Position numbers and translations under genes: made by a program. This document shows positions 17,738 to 26,042 of a stretch of DNA of 64,000 bases, one piece after another. Below the pieces are notes generated by a model that did not search any database, was not told the origin of the DNA, and saw only the letters and a program-made list of their open reading frames with translations. Position 1 is the first letter of the stretch. Each line of letters begins with the position of its first letter. The DNA comes from Anaerolineaceae bacterium (lineage in GTDB: Bacteria; Chloroflexota; Anaerolineae; Promineifilales; Promineifilaceae): assembly GCA_002699125.1 (NCBI GenBank), contig PABI01000136.1:62001-126000 (forward strand), in the 5' to 3' direction.

Positions 17738-18805
17738 TTAAAGGGGGTAAATAAGTCGCTCTCCGCCAATAGGCTGGCTACCTGTGCTTACTACTGTAAA
17801 GTTTGCCCTTGGCAACCATTTTGACACCCGTAACACATCTGGAACGGAACTGCGGGGATCGTAGAAACAAGTGATGTGAGTGCCCCAGACCCGGCTCTGC
17901 CAGCGCACCGTCTCCCATAGGTGCTGTGCAGCTGTTAGCTGTTCCGGAGCATACCACACCCTGGTAACGGATAGTTGCCGCAAAACACCATCCTCAGGCA
18001 CCATCTTCATGATTTTGTTCAGCATCGTCAGAGGCAAAGGCATACGCTTCACCTCCATCGCCATGATCTGGCACTGCCTAGTCACGGCGAGTCCGGCCAT
18101 AATCTCCTCGTCCCGGTTCACCGCTATAAAATAATGGCGCAAAGGATCATCAAAAGGGGTTTTATTGAGCCAGGCGCTTAGGGATTCGGCCGTTTGTAGT
18201 TCGTATAAGTCATAACCTTGATAAAATCGATTTAGGCCAGTGGCAATCTCAGCATATTCACCTGGTTGCGCAGGCCGCACGGTGATGCCTTCCGGTGAAG
18301 GTGCTGGTGCCTGATTACGAACACGCGTCAAGATACTCTGTATGGAACCAACTTGCTGTTGGCTCCACTTTTGGGCAACCGACAAAGAGGCTGAATTATT
18401 CTCTTGAATGCTGGCCAATATCAGACCACTTTCCCCGATTCTCTCACGTGCTAAAGTAATACGCTCTTGCGCTAATCGTTTGGCGATGCCTTTGTTTCGA
18501 TAACTGGGATGAACTAGTAACGAATGGAGCGAGGCATAGGGGCGTCTTTCGCCACGAACACAGCAATCCCCAAATTCGACCAATCCTAAGCCGACGAGAC
18601 TTCCTTGGATTTCTGCTGCAATGCCGATCGTGTCGGAGTGCAAGGCGTGAATTGCCTGGTAGGGATCGATTTGATAACGAGCGTTTATGGCGAAACGGCC
18701 ATTATCTGGGCTGCTCTCAAATAATTGGATCAGTTCTGGCCCATCATTGGGCTGCAAGAGACGAATTATGAGGTCTGGTTGTGTGTTGCTTCGTATCGGT
18801 GCCAT
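17738..18805 (-). CDS. Tandem GNAT-fold N-acetyltransferase
   Basis: The 355-residue protein starts with a GNAT domain: LIIRLLQPNDGPELIQLF, SLHSLLVHPSYRNKGIAKRL with the acetyl-CoA loop YRNKGIA, and an Asn-rich ENNSASLSVAQKW. The second half begins ITVRPAQPGEYAEIATGL and looks like a second, degenerate GNAT repeat. Substrate unknown. The stop is 44 bp from the response-regulator start on the same strand, so it may be co-transcribed with the quorum-sensing cassette and could modify a secreted product or a protein of the system. Confidence 0.85.
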   Translation of the reverse strand: MAPIRSNTQPDLIIRLLQPNDGPELIQLFESSPDNGRFAINARYQIDPYQAIHALHSDTIGIAAEIQGSLVGLGLVEFGDCCVRGERRPYASLHSLLVHPSYRNKGIAKRLAQERITLARERIGESGLILASIQENNSASLSVAQKWSQQQVGSIQSILTRVRNQAPAPSPEGITVRPAQPGEYAEIATGLNRFYQGYDLYELQTAESLSAWLNKTPFDDPLRHYFIAVNRDEEIMAGLAVTRQCQIMAMEVKRMPLPLTMLNKIMKMVPEDGVLRQLSVTRVWYAPEQLTAAQHLWETVRWQSRVWGTHITCFYDPRSSVPDVLRVSKWLPRANFTVVSTGSQPIGGERLIYPL

Positions 18806-19101
18806 AGGTCATCAACCGCGCGGAAGTATATAAAAGGGAAACGGATGCTGCAACCAGAGTACTATTTATTGGATTGCGTAAATAAATCTGCTGGATCATA
18901 AGAGCCACCCAAACCCAATACTATGCGAAATAATCTCTCTCTGTACTGGTACTCCAGTACCAAACTTCACGTACTCTTCACGGCGAGAAAACTTCACCTT
19001 GTGGTATAGTCCCGGCCTACTGGGTGCGGAACATATGTTCTTTTTATATTGAATGAAGACCGGGCAGACTGCTGCCCACATTGCCTTTATCAGAGAACCG
19101 T
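18806..19101. promoter_or_regulatory. Divergent intergenic region
   Basis: These 296 bp separate the minus-strand GNAT/quorum-sensing genes from the plus-strand replication genes and should hold both promoters. The word ATACTATGCGAAATAAT at 18918-18934 recurs, inverted and nearly identical, at 26867-26880 and in weaker form at 22944-22956. Clear -35/-10 pairs could not be assigned. Confidence 0.35.
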
Positions 19102-19554
19102 ATGAACCTACCCCGACTCTTCGATAAATTCCTCATGCGCCTGGGTTATATCCGCCCAGAAACATCTGTGGAAGTAGATCCCATCCTCATTCCCCTTATC
19201 GAAAGCATCGCCAATCGCGAAGGATTGACCGCTACCGACACCGTGAACCAGTTACTCAGCTTTGCCGTGGGCGAGCAGCACTTCATTGACGAAAATCTGA
19301 GCCTCTGGGAAACGCTTACGGATCGGGAAAAAGAAACGGTCGCATTCACCTGCCTCGGCTACACCAACCACGAAATTGCCCTCAAGATGGTCATCTCCCC
19401 CAATACCGTCAAAACCCACCTGCGGAATGTTCTGCAAAAGTTTGATGTGAGCAGCAAGGCCGAATTGCAGGTGCTGCTGGCTTCGTGGGATTTTCGCGGC
19501 TGGGATAAACCAGATATGGACTCTGCGCTGCATTTCTACCCAGATAAGGGGTAA
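19102..19554 (+). CDS. LuxR-type HTH transcription regulator
   Basis: The 150-residue protein has an N-terminal helical domain without a receiver signature. The C-terminal LuxR-type HTH is strong (LTDREKETVAFTCLGYTNHE, then IALKMVISPNTVKTHLRNVL), with the recognition helix in NTVKTHLR. ATG at 19102 was preferred to a TTG at 19081; both are in frame. It opens the plus-strand set with the RecA-fold-like protein and DNA polymerase and probably controls this set or the divergent cassette. It lacks the Asp-box of a response regulator, so it may be a stand-alone regulator that responds to the same state. Confidence 0.8.
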   Translation: MNLPRLFDKFLMRLGYIRPETSVEVDPILIPLIESIANREGLTATDTVNQLLSFAVGEQHFIDENLSLWETLTDREKETVAFTCLGYTNHEIALKMVISPNTVKTHLRNVLQKFDVSSKAELQVLLASWDFRGWDKPDMDSALHFYPDKG

Positions 19555-19643
19555 TCACCCCATAGGGTGACACCCCTCATTTCACCCCCGTCTCCCCTCT
19601 ACAGTGGATTGTTTCTCTCTCAGATAGCCGGTATGGTGGCAGC

Positions 19644-20210
19644 ATGTCCTTGCTCCTCGAACTATGCACAGCCGTGGCCACCGAGGTGGCGACCGGTGAA
19701 CTAGGCCTGGTCATTGGCCCTCGCGCCGAGCGCCTGCAGATGCTCGAACTCTCGGCCGTTTTGGCATTGCGCGGCACGGTCCGGGTGCTGGACGGTGGCA
19801 ACAGCTACAATGCCCTTTACCTGGCTCGCTACATCCGGCGACATACGGTGCATTTGACTGAGACATTAAACCGTATTTCTGTAGCCCGCGCCTTTACCTG
19901 CTACCAGATGGTGACGCTGCTGCAGGAAACGCCCATTTCCCCCACCCCTACCCTTGTTCTGGATTTACTGGCCACCTTCAGCGATGAGAGCATCGACCTG
20001 AGGGAAAGTGTCCGGCTGCTGCGCCTGGCCATTGCCCATCTCCAGCGGCTGTGCCGTCTGGCGCCGGTGGTGGTGTCGATACGACCTTTTCCATCTCATC
20101 AATCTGACCGCACTATCCTGACTGAACTGGTTATGAATGCCGCTAGTCATTACTTTTTCCGGGAAGCACAGGAAACGGCCGTTTCCCAGCCCACTTTATT
20201 TTCGTTTTAA
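19644..20210 (+). CDS. RecA-fold-like protein lacking Walker A
   Basis: The 188-residue protein resembles the core of RecA/RadA-type ATPases in outline: LGLVIGPRAERLQMLELSAV occupies the place of the P-loop, GTVRVLDGGNSYNALYLARY the next strand, and TLVLDLLATFSDE a Walker-B-like strand. The GxxxxGK[ST] signature is not there, so it probably does not bind ATP in the normal way. The setting, 267 bp before the start of a DNA polymerase and with a coiled-coil peptide between, suggests a replication or recombination accessory role, such as ImuA/SulA-like proteins play beside translesion polymerases. That analogy is inference. Confidence 0.6.
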   Translation: MSLLLELCTAVATEVATGELGLVIGPRAERLQMLELSAVLALRGTVRVLDGGNSYNALYLARYIRRHTVHLTETLNRISVARAFTCYQMVTLLQETPISPTPTLVLDLLATFSDESIDLRESVRLLRLAIAHLQRLCRLAPVVVSIRPFPSHQSDRTILTELVMNAASHYFFREAQETAVSQPTLFSF

Positions 20211-20239
20211 CCACCCGTATTGTAATGTAGGAGAACGCC

Positions 20240-20485
20240 ATGGGCCGCACGCTGCAAACCACCAACCAACTCATCCAGCAGGAGCAAACGGCGTTTGCCA
20301 ACTTCCGCCGCACTCTGCGCCGGGAAGACCAGCGCCACTTTGACGCTCTATTTGCTGCGGCCAGGTTGCATACGGCCGCAATCAGCCAGGCCAATCATGC
20401 CCTGCCCTTTGAAGCAGTCCTCCTGGCGATGCTGGTGGAACAGCAAAAGAAAATCGACCAGCTGCAGCGCCGGATCAATGGTTGA
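20240..20485 (+). CDS. Small coiled-coil protein upstream of DNA polymerase
   Basis: The 81-residue product is nearly all helix, with heptad-like spacing (LIQQEQTAFANFRRTLRRED; LVEQQKKIDQLQRRING). GGAG lies nine bases before the ATG. The end overlaps the polymerase start by 8 nt (ATGGTTGA), so the two are translationally coupled and likely work together, perhaps as a polymerase-binding or oligomerising partner. No family recognised. Confidence 0.7.
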   Translation: MGRTLQTTNQLIQQEQTAFANFRRTLRREDQRHFDALFAAARLHTAAISQANHALPFEAVLLAMLVEQQKKIDQLQRRING

Positions 20486-22790
20486 CCATCGTGGTTGGCT
20501 GCTAGATTTATACGCCGATGAAGCCGACGGATTGGTCCTCTGGCTACTGGATGAAGATGGTAGCCGGCGGCGGCTGATCCAGAATTTCCCCATCACCTTT
20601 TATGCCCATGGGCCGTTTGCCGGATTGCGAGAACTGTGGCGCTTTTTGTGGGGCCAACCCATTGGTGTGCAGTTGGCGCGGACGATACGGGAAGATTTGT
20701 TTGCCGGGCCGCTGGACGTGCTGGCCGTCGCGGTGGCCAATCCTGCCCTGCAGCCGCGTCTGTTTCGCCAGGTGGTACGATGTTTTCCTGACCTGACCTA
20801 CTATGATGCCGATATTCCGCTGGGACTGCGTTATGCGGCCGTTTTTGACATCTTCCCCCTCTGCCACTGTGAAGTTGATGTGGATGAAAACGGCCGTATC
20901 CAGACCATCACCCCGCTCGAATCCCGCTGGGATGTGGCACCCAGCCAGCCACCCTTGCGGGTGTTGACTATCGAACCGGATGAAGACCCTGCCCACCGCA
21001 ACCCCACATTTCTCTGGATCAACGACGGCCGTTCCCGCCGCCAGGTCCATTTACGGCCCATTCATCTACTGTTGGCCAGCCTCAATGCCACCATCAAGCG
21101 GGTAGACCCGGATGTGATTCTCACCCGCTTTGGCGACACCTGGCTGCTCCCCCTGCTGTTAGAGGCGGGCAAAGAGCTGGGGGCAGATTGGTTCAATCTC
21201 AACCGGGATGAAACGCGCTCGGTGATCCACCGGCAGGAGAACAGCTACTTCACCTACGGCCAGGTGGTCTACCGGGGACAGCAGGTGCATCTATACGGCC
21301 GTTTCCACATCGACCAGCGCAACGCGATGATGTATGGCGAATACGGTCTGCACGGCGCCTTTGAACAGGCGCGGGTCACCGGGCTGCCGGTGCAGGAGAT
21401 TGCCCGTAAATCGCCCGGCTCTGGCGTGACGGCACTGCAAATGCAGGAGGCGCTGCGGCGGGGGATTCTGGTGCCGTACCAAAAGCAGCAGGCAGAGGGG
21501 CTCAAAACCGCCGCCCAGCTCATCCGCGCTGACCGGGGTGGCCTGGTCTACCAACCCACCATCGGCCTGCATGAGGACGTGGTAGAGATTGATTTTGTCT
21601 CCATGTATCCCAGCATTATGGTCCGCTTCAACGTCTCGCCGGAGACGGTGGGAGTAGAAAACGAAACCAGCGAGTTAATTCCCGAACTGAATATTCCAGT
21701 AGATTTGTCCAAGGTTGGTTTAGTGCCGCGCACATTACGGCCGTTGCTGGTCAAGCGCATCGCGATCAAAGAGCAGCTGGCCACCCTCAACCTGCTGGAC
21801 TGCCGCTATCCGGCGCTGAAGGCGCGGGCGGCAGCGCTCAAATGGCTGCTGGTCGTTTGTTTTGGTTACCTGGGCTACAAAAATGCTCGCTTTGGCCGGA
21901 TTGAGTCCCACGAGGCGGTGACGGCTTACGGCCGGGAATGCCTGCTGCGAGCCAAAGAAGCAGCCGAGGATTTAGGCTATGAAGTGCTGCACATGTACGT
22001 CGATGGGCTGTGGGTGAAGAAGCCGGGGGTGAACCAAAAAGAGCAGGTACGGCCGTTGCTGGACGAAATCACCCGGCAAACCGGCCTGCCCATTGCCCTG
22101 GAAGGCATCTACAAATGGGTGGCGTTCCTCCCCTCCCGACTGGATGAGCGGGTGCCGGTGGCCAATCGTTACTTTGGCGTGTTTCAGAACGGCAAGATTA
22201 AGACGCGGGGCATTGAAGCCCGGCGACACGACACGCCCCCCTGGATTGCTCAGGTGCAGCTGGAAATGATTAAACGATTGACCCAAGTACCGAACGACCG
22301 TTCGCTTTCCAGCGCCATTCCCAGCCTGATTACCTTCCTTCGCCAGCAAGTGGATAATCTGAAAAACGGCCGTATTCCGCTGGAATACCTATTGGTCTCG
22401 CAGCGACTAAGCCGGGAAATTACGGAATATCGCGTGCCCTCCCCTGCTTGCCGGGCAGCGATACAGCTAGAAACGGTAGACAAGCCACGCCGGCCGGGGC
22501 AGCGTATTCGCTTCTGGTTTGTGCGGGGCGAGACGGTCGTTCATGCCTGGGATTTTCCGGCGAGGGTGGAAACGGCCGTGCTGGACACCGACCGCTACAC
22601 CACCCTGCTCTTACGCGCTGCCAGCGCCATTCTGCAGCCGCTGGGCGTGTCTGAAGCGGAACTGCGGCAAGCGGTCCTGGCCAATGCATGGCAGCTGCCC
22701 TTGTCTATTCATCAGGACGATGCGCTTGCTTTTGCTATCAAGTGGTACTCAGCCGTTAAAAAACGAACGAGGCAAGGTAGCGGGCGCTAG
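20478..22790 (+). CDS. Family B DNA polymerase with altered active-site motifs
   Basis: The 770-residue protein has a family B fold. Motif A is clear at about residue 372 (EIDFVSMYPSIM, catalytic Asp present). Motif B lies near 455 in altered form (KWLLVVCFGYLGYKNARFG in place of Kx3NSxYG). Motif C near 505 reads YVDGLWV, so the second Asp of YxDTD is missing. The exonuclease motifs of the N-terminal half also look degenerate: where DxE is expected I read LTIEPDED, and where GYNxxxFD is expected I read LTRFGDTWL. It may be an exonuclease-free, specialised or low-activity polymerase, akin in spirit to the inactivated PolB2 group. Start chosen at 20478 because of the 8-nt overlap with the small upstream gene; a longer in-frame start at 20295 lies inside that gene. 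Confidence 0.85.
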   Translation: MVDHRGWLLDLYADEADGLVLWLLDEDGSRRRLIQNFPITFYAHGPFAGLRELWRFLWGQPIGVQLARTIREDLFAGPLDVLAVAVANPALQPRLFRQVVRCFPDLTYYDADIPLGLRYAAVFDIFPLCHCEVDVDENGRIQTITPLESRWDVAPSQPPLRVLTIEPDEDPAHRNPTFLWINDGRSRRQVHLRPIHLLLASLNATIKRVDPDVILTRFGDTWLLPLLLEAGKELGADWFNLNRDETRSVIHRQENSYFTYGQVVYRGQQVHLYGRFHIDQRNAMMYGEYGLHGAFEQARVTGLPVQEIARKSPGSGVTALQMQEALRRGILVPYQKQQAEGLKTAAQLIRADRGGLVYQPTIGLHEDVVEIDFVSMYPSIMVRFNVSPETVGVENETSELIPELNIPVDLSKVGLVPRTLRPLLVKRIAIKEQLATLNLLDCRYPALKARAAALKWLLVVCFGYLGYKNARFGRIESHEAVTAYGRECLLRAKEAAEDLGYEVLHMYVDGLWVKKPGVNQKEQVRPLLDEITRQTGLPIALEGIYKWVAFLPSRLDERVPVANRYFGVFQNGKIKTRGIEARRHDTPPWIAQVQLEMIKRLTQVPNDRSLSSAIPSLITFLRQQVDNLKNGRIPLEYLLVSQRLSREITEYRVPSPACRAAIQLETVDKPRRPGQRIRFWFVRGETVVHAWDFPARVETAVLDTDRYTTLLLRAASAILQPLGVSEAELRQAVLANAWQLPLSIHQDDALAFAIKWYSAVKKRTRQGSGR

Positions 22791-22802
22791 TCTTGCCTCG
22801 TT
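22766..22802 (+). terminator. Terminator-like hairpin at the end of the polymerase gene
   Basis: AACGAGGCAAG pairs perfectly with CTTGCCTCGTT (11 bp) around a 15-base loop, and the stop codon lies inside the loop. Only three T residues follow, so termination may be weak. The stem resembles that of the hairpin between the ComX-like and ComQ-like genes. Confidence 0.6.
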
Positions 22803-22997
22803 TCACCATCCACCTGTGGCCAATAGCGGATAGCATGTTCCAGTCGCGTTTCTCTCGTGCCAGTTTGGGGAGGTGCGGCCACATAACGATCATAGCGCAC
22901 CCTTATGTTGTTGTCCAGAAGATAATGTTGGCGCATTTCTTAGCACTATGCGAAACAAGGTCGTTAAAACCCATCACACCCAAGCTCAAGTTATTGG

Positions 22998-23267
22998 TTA
23001 AAGCCCGTTCTTTGGGAAGGCGATGGGGATAAGGTGGTTACGGCCGTTTAGTGCCAGATGTCCCTGCCCCACTAAAATATCAATGTCCGTTGTCACTGCT
23101 TTTCGTGTGTGGTGGGTGAAACGGCCGTATTCAGGAAAACTTGTGTCTTGCCAGGACCTTGCACCCACCAGCATCTTCGCCAGGCCACTGCGGGAGAATT
23201 GACCGGGATGTTCGCTCACTACATCGAGAATGGCTTGCTGCACAGGGATAAGTTGGATCAAAGGCAA
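22998..23267 (-). CDS. RQC-like winged-helix protein
   Basis: The 89-residue protein reads as a single winged-helix domain similar to the RQC domain of RecQ helicases (AILDVVSEHPGQFSRSGLAK, then YGRFTHHTRKAVTTDIDIL). RQC domains bind branched or duplex DNA ends. The start is TTG with a purine-rich stretch before it. It follows the antirepressor gene by 26 bp on the same strand and may be part of that unit. Role unknown: DNA-binding regulator or replication accessory. Confidence 0.55.
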   Translation of the reverse strand: MPLIQLIPVQQAILDVVSEHPGQFSRSGLAKMLVGARSWQDTSFPEYGRFTHHTRKAVTTDIDILVGQGHLALNGRNHLIPIAFPKNGL

Positions 23268-23293
23268 TGCCCCCTACCCTCGCCGACATGCGC

Positions 23294-24121
23294 CTAGAAT
23301 GGCGTCTCACCGGTTAAACTTTGATAAAACTCCTTCAACCAGGCCATGGCTTCATCAAACCTGGATATGGGCAAATACCGGTATTTGGCGATGCCGAATT
23401 TTCGGTAGAATTCGCCCCAGGTGGCGCCAAATTCATTCCGTCCTGTTTTCTTGCCCATGGCAATGGCAATGGCTTTGACCGCCTGGCTAATTTGCGTCGC
23501 CTGGTTCTCGCTGATGTACCGGTCTTCCTGGTGCATATCGGCTTCGATGGTTTCCAGGCGACGGCTGTGATCTTCCAAGGTTTGGGTATGGTCGTCCAGT
23601 TGGGCCTCTAACATAATTTGATTGCGGGCCAGCTTCATAATCGCCTGCGCTATCTGGTATGCCTCCACCATGTCACTGCTGGCCTGCTTAAGTAAGTCGT
23701 CGAAGCTGACATCTGTTGTAAGCTGTCCCTCTCTAAAGGCCTCAGCAAGCACCTTATAGCAATTTTCCTGATAAAGTATCAACCGCTCACGCACCTCTTC
23801 TTTCACCCGTTTGGCATTGATTCCGAACAACCAGCCATTCAGATAGTCAATAGGCAGACAGTTCGTTGTTTGAGAGCCGCCTCCACGGCTGCCAGAAGGG
23901 GTAAACGTAATGTTGACCCCTTTCATCTGCTTCGACAAAACAGGATCATCGTTAACGCGCCGGATCTGACCTTGATATGAAACCCCAAGGAGATCGCACA
24001 ACTGCCGCAAAGAGACATAAACTTCTCGCTGGCCGCCTTCTTCAACCAAAACAGCCGTTATCTCATCATCATAAAAGAGAACCTGTTTTTGCTCAATCGG
24101 CGCCAAGGCTTTATCCGTCAT
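23294..24121 (-). CDS. Phage antirepressor-type protein (P22_AR_N domain)
   Basis: The 275-residue protein begins with a P22 antirepressor N-terminal domain: KQVLFYDDEITAVLVEEGGQ, YVSLRQLCDLLGVSYQGQIR, the NDDPVLSKQ loop and the LPIDYLNGWLFGINAKRVKE helix. A coiled-coil middle follows (DDHTQTLEDHSRRLETIEAD). The C-terminal domain (TQISQAVKAIAIAMGKKTGR, YLPISRFDEAMAWLKEF) looks like an ORF6C/KilA-C-type module. Such proteins bind DNA or repressors and switch prophage or plasmid states. A KilA-N protein at 62.7-63.5 kb may be a functional relative. GGAG lies eight bases upstream. Confidence 0.85.
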   Translation of the reverse strand: MTDKALAPIEQKQVLFYDDEITAVLVEEGGQREVYVSLRQLCDLLGVSYQGQIRRVNDDPVLSKQMKGVNITFTPSGSRGGGSQTTNCLPIDYLNGWLFGINAKRVKEEVRERLILYQENCYKVLAEAFREGQLTTDVSFDDLLKQASSDMVEAYQIAQAIMKLARNQIMLEAQLDDHTQTLEDHSRRLETIEADMHQEDRYISENQATQISQAVKAIAIAMGKKTGRNEFGATWGEFYRKFGIAKYRYLPISRFDEAMAWLKEFYQSLTGETPF

Positions 24122-24262
24122 TGCAATTTCTCCATTTTACTCTTGATTTCTCCACTCCATACAGGTAGACGCCATGTAAACAAAAGGGTTTATGATCGTT
24201 ATGATCCCGATCCCCTTTTCTTTCCCATGCCGCTGAACTTTCCCACAGTCACAGAGATTGAT

Positions 24263-24613
24263 TCATCTCTCAATTTTTATTCTGGCTTTAACGACGGGCT
24301 GACCCTCAACCTCAGGACGCACTCCTTTGTCGAACTGTTCCATACCCATCAGGACAAGCCACTCATAGAAGTCCATTTTGCCATATCCTTCTTCAGCGGC
24401 AACCGCTTCTATTTCGTCGATTGTAACCGGGTCTAAAAAGATTGTCTTTCGAATACGTCCAGCGGCATCGGTGTTGCGCCCGGCTACCTTAGACGCTTTC
24501 TGGCGTCCTGAGCGGGTTTGTTCCAGAGGGTTATCAAACAGGTTTTTCTTTTTCTTGGGTGGCGACGTCGAGCGCGCCTCATCAACACCGAGGTCGAACT
24601 TTTTTCTAGCCAT
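24263..24613 (-). CDS. Ribbon-helix-helix partner of ParA (centromere-binding protein)
   Basis: The 116-residue protein has a basic, disordered N-terminus and a C-terminal RHH-like segment (RKTIFLDPVTIDEIEAVAAE). Its start overlaps the ParA stop by 8 nt (ATGGCTAG), the usual arrangement of type Ib partition pairs (ParA with ParG/Omega-like RHH proteins). It is expected to bind the three 20-bp direct repeats upstream of parA, as centromere and as operator. Confidence 0.75.
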   Translation of the reverse strand: MARKKFDLGVDEARSTSPPKKKKNLFDNPLEQTRSGRQKASKVAGRNTDAAGRIRKTIFLDPVTIDEIEAVAAEEGYGKMDFYEWLVLMGMEQFDKGVRPEVEGQPVVKARIKIER

Positions 24614-25460
24614 TAAATATTCTCTCTACTATCGCGGCATACACTGCTGAAGGAGCCGAAGAAGGTGCATACTCAAACAATGTTTTGCCGCCTGCTGCCG
24701 GCGCTTCCTTCACATAGACGCTTTCAGGCACCGGCTGGCTGACCAGATCACGGCCGTAGAACGCTTCCATTTGCTCCACAACCTGCGTGGCCAAAACCTG
24801 GCGCGACGGCTGCATGGTGGGAATAACCAGGCTCACGCGGGCTTTAAATTTACGAGGGTCCTCTTGCTGTAGATTGTAAAGATCGTCGGTGTGCTGCCGG
24901 GCACCCACCAGGCTGACATGGTCTGTCTTCACAGGCACCACCACTTCATCGGCAAAATTGTACACGGCGCGTTTCAAGGTATCCAGCTTTGGCGGACAAT
25001 CGATGACAATGAAGTCAAATTGAGTCAGCAGAGGACTGAGCGCATCGGCCAAAACAGTGTCCAGGCTGAAGCCTGATCGCTGCGCCGTGCGCATTGTGGT
25101 CATTACCACCAAATCCTGAGTGACATCTTCCAAATTACGGCTGGCAGGAAGCAAATACAAATTAGGCCGAGGCAACCCTTCCTCTTCACGATCCAAAGAG
25201 ATAATGTTGTTTTGCAGTACCCGCAGATCGCCCGGCTCCATCAACACGTTCCCGACACACAGCCTTTCGGCCAGTACATCGGCCCGCACGCCAAATATAT
25301 CGGCCTGGTTTCCTTGAGGGTCAAGATCGACAACCAACACATTTGCGCCGTTGCGATGTTCGCGGCACATCTTGGCCAGGCCGTCGGCCAGGACACCGGC
25401 CGTGGTCGTCTTCCCCACCCCACCCTTGTTGTCTGCTACAGCAATAACTTTTGTCTTCAT
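24606..25460 (-). CDS. parA: ParA-type partition ATPase
   Basis: The 284-residue protein has the deviant Walker A of ParA/MinD ATPases (DNKGGVGKTTTAG), the A' motif in NVLVVDLDPQGN and Walker B in DFIVIDCPPKLD. It forms ATP-dependent filaments or gradients that move plasmid copies apart. ATG at 25460 follows AAAGGAG with a 13-base gap; an in-frame TTG at 25472 is too close to that site. There is no N-terminal HTH, as in type Ib ParA. The presence of a partition cassette argues for a plasmid or for an ICE with a replicative stage. Confidence 0.9.
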   Translation of the reverse strand: MKTKVIAVADNKGGVGKTTTAGVLADGLAKMCREHRNGANVLVVDLDPQGNQADIFGVRADVLAERLCVGNVLMEPGDLRVLQNNIISLDREEEGLPRPNLYLLPASRNLEDVTQDLVVMTTMRTAQRSGFSLDTVLADALSPLLTQFDFIVIDCPPKLDTLKRAVYNFADEVVVPVKTDHVSLVGARQHTDDLYNLQQEDPRKFKARVSLVIPTMQPSRQVLATQVVEQMEAFYGRDLVSQPVPESVYVKEAPAAGGKTLFEYAPSSAPSAVYAAIVERIFNG

Positions 25461-25480
25461 AATTGCACTCAAGCTCCTTT

Positions 25481-25536
25481 TGTGGACAATTGTTTAGTAT
25501 TGTACACAACTTGTTTACTTTGTCCACAACTGTTTA
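25481..25536. repeat. Three 20-bp-spaced direct repeats upstream of parA (candidate centromere/operator)
   Basis: TGTGGACAATTGTTTA at 25481, TGTACACAACTTGTTTA at 25501 and TGTCCACAACTGTTTA at 25521 repeat with a period of exactly 20 bp, that is, about two turns of DNA on the same face. They share TGTnnACAA followed by TTTA. They begin 20 bp upstream of the parA start. Arrays of this kind are bound by RHH partition proteins both to repress parA and to act as the centromere. Confidence 0.7.
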
Positions 25537-25748
25537 CAAAATTATAAATTTGCGCTGTATCAAACAGGATGGGGTAGGGGGGTATAATGGAGCCGAAAAC
25601 AGGGACACGGCCGTCTAGGGGCGAATATGGGGGAAATGCGGGGACGGACACAGAACGGATGTGCCAAAGAAAACATTGGTCCTTGTTCACAGGCATTTAG
25701 TTCATCGTCGTGACTCTAAATTACTGAGGTTTATGCAGGGGAGGGGGA

Positions 25749-26042
25749 TCAGGTTGGGTCCACGGTTGCCACGATGGGCACCGCCATGCCGTAGTCCAAC
25801 AACTTGATCAGGCACCAGGCAAGATGCTGCTCATTCAGAGGCAGCAACATGTCGGATTCAGGATGCTCCAACAAATATTCTTCGCAAGCAGAAACAATTT
25901 CGGCAAACGTCGTTCCTTGCTCCAATCGCAACACCTCGCCGACTATCCAACCATATTCACGCCAAAATTGATAAGCTTCAGAAGGGAAGGGGCGAAAACG
26001 GCCGTTTTCATGCGTGGCTCGAACATACCTCACTTGTGACAT
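25749..26042 (-). CDS. Hypothetical protein
   Basis: This 97-residue soluble protein (SQVRYVRATHENGRFRPFP; YGWIVGEVLRLEQGTTFAEI) is of no family I recognise. It is rich in aromatic and acidic residues and could be a small helical accessory protein. Its start is preceded on the minus strand by TCTGGAGGTG. The GAAAACGGCCGTTTTC palindrome lies in its coding region, which marks it as backbone rather than island DNA. Confidence 0.55.
   Translation of the reverse strand: MSQVRYVRATHENGRFRPFPSEAYQFWREYGWIVGEVLRLEQGTTFAEIVSACEEYLLEHPESDMLLPLNEQHLAWCLIKLLDYGMAVPIVATVDPT

Noticed and set aside
20295..20477. N-terminal extension of the DNA polymerase
   Set aside because: It lies in another frame of the 81-residue coiled-coil gene; the ATG at 20478 has the coupling overlap.
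23109..23478. Plus-strand frames opposite the antirepressor and RQC-like genes
   Set aside because: They are antisense shadows of well-recognised minus-strand domains.
25481..25536. CRISPR array
   Set aside because: Only three short repeats with no spacers of uniform length and no cas genes; partition repeats fit.
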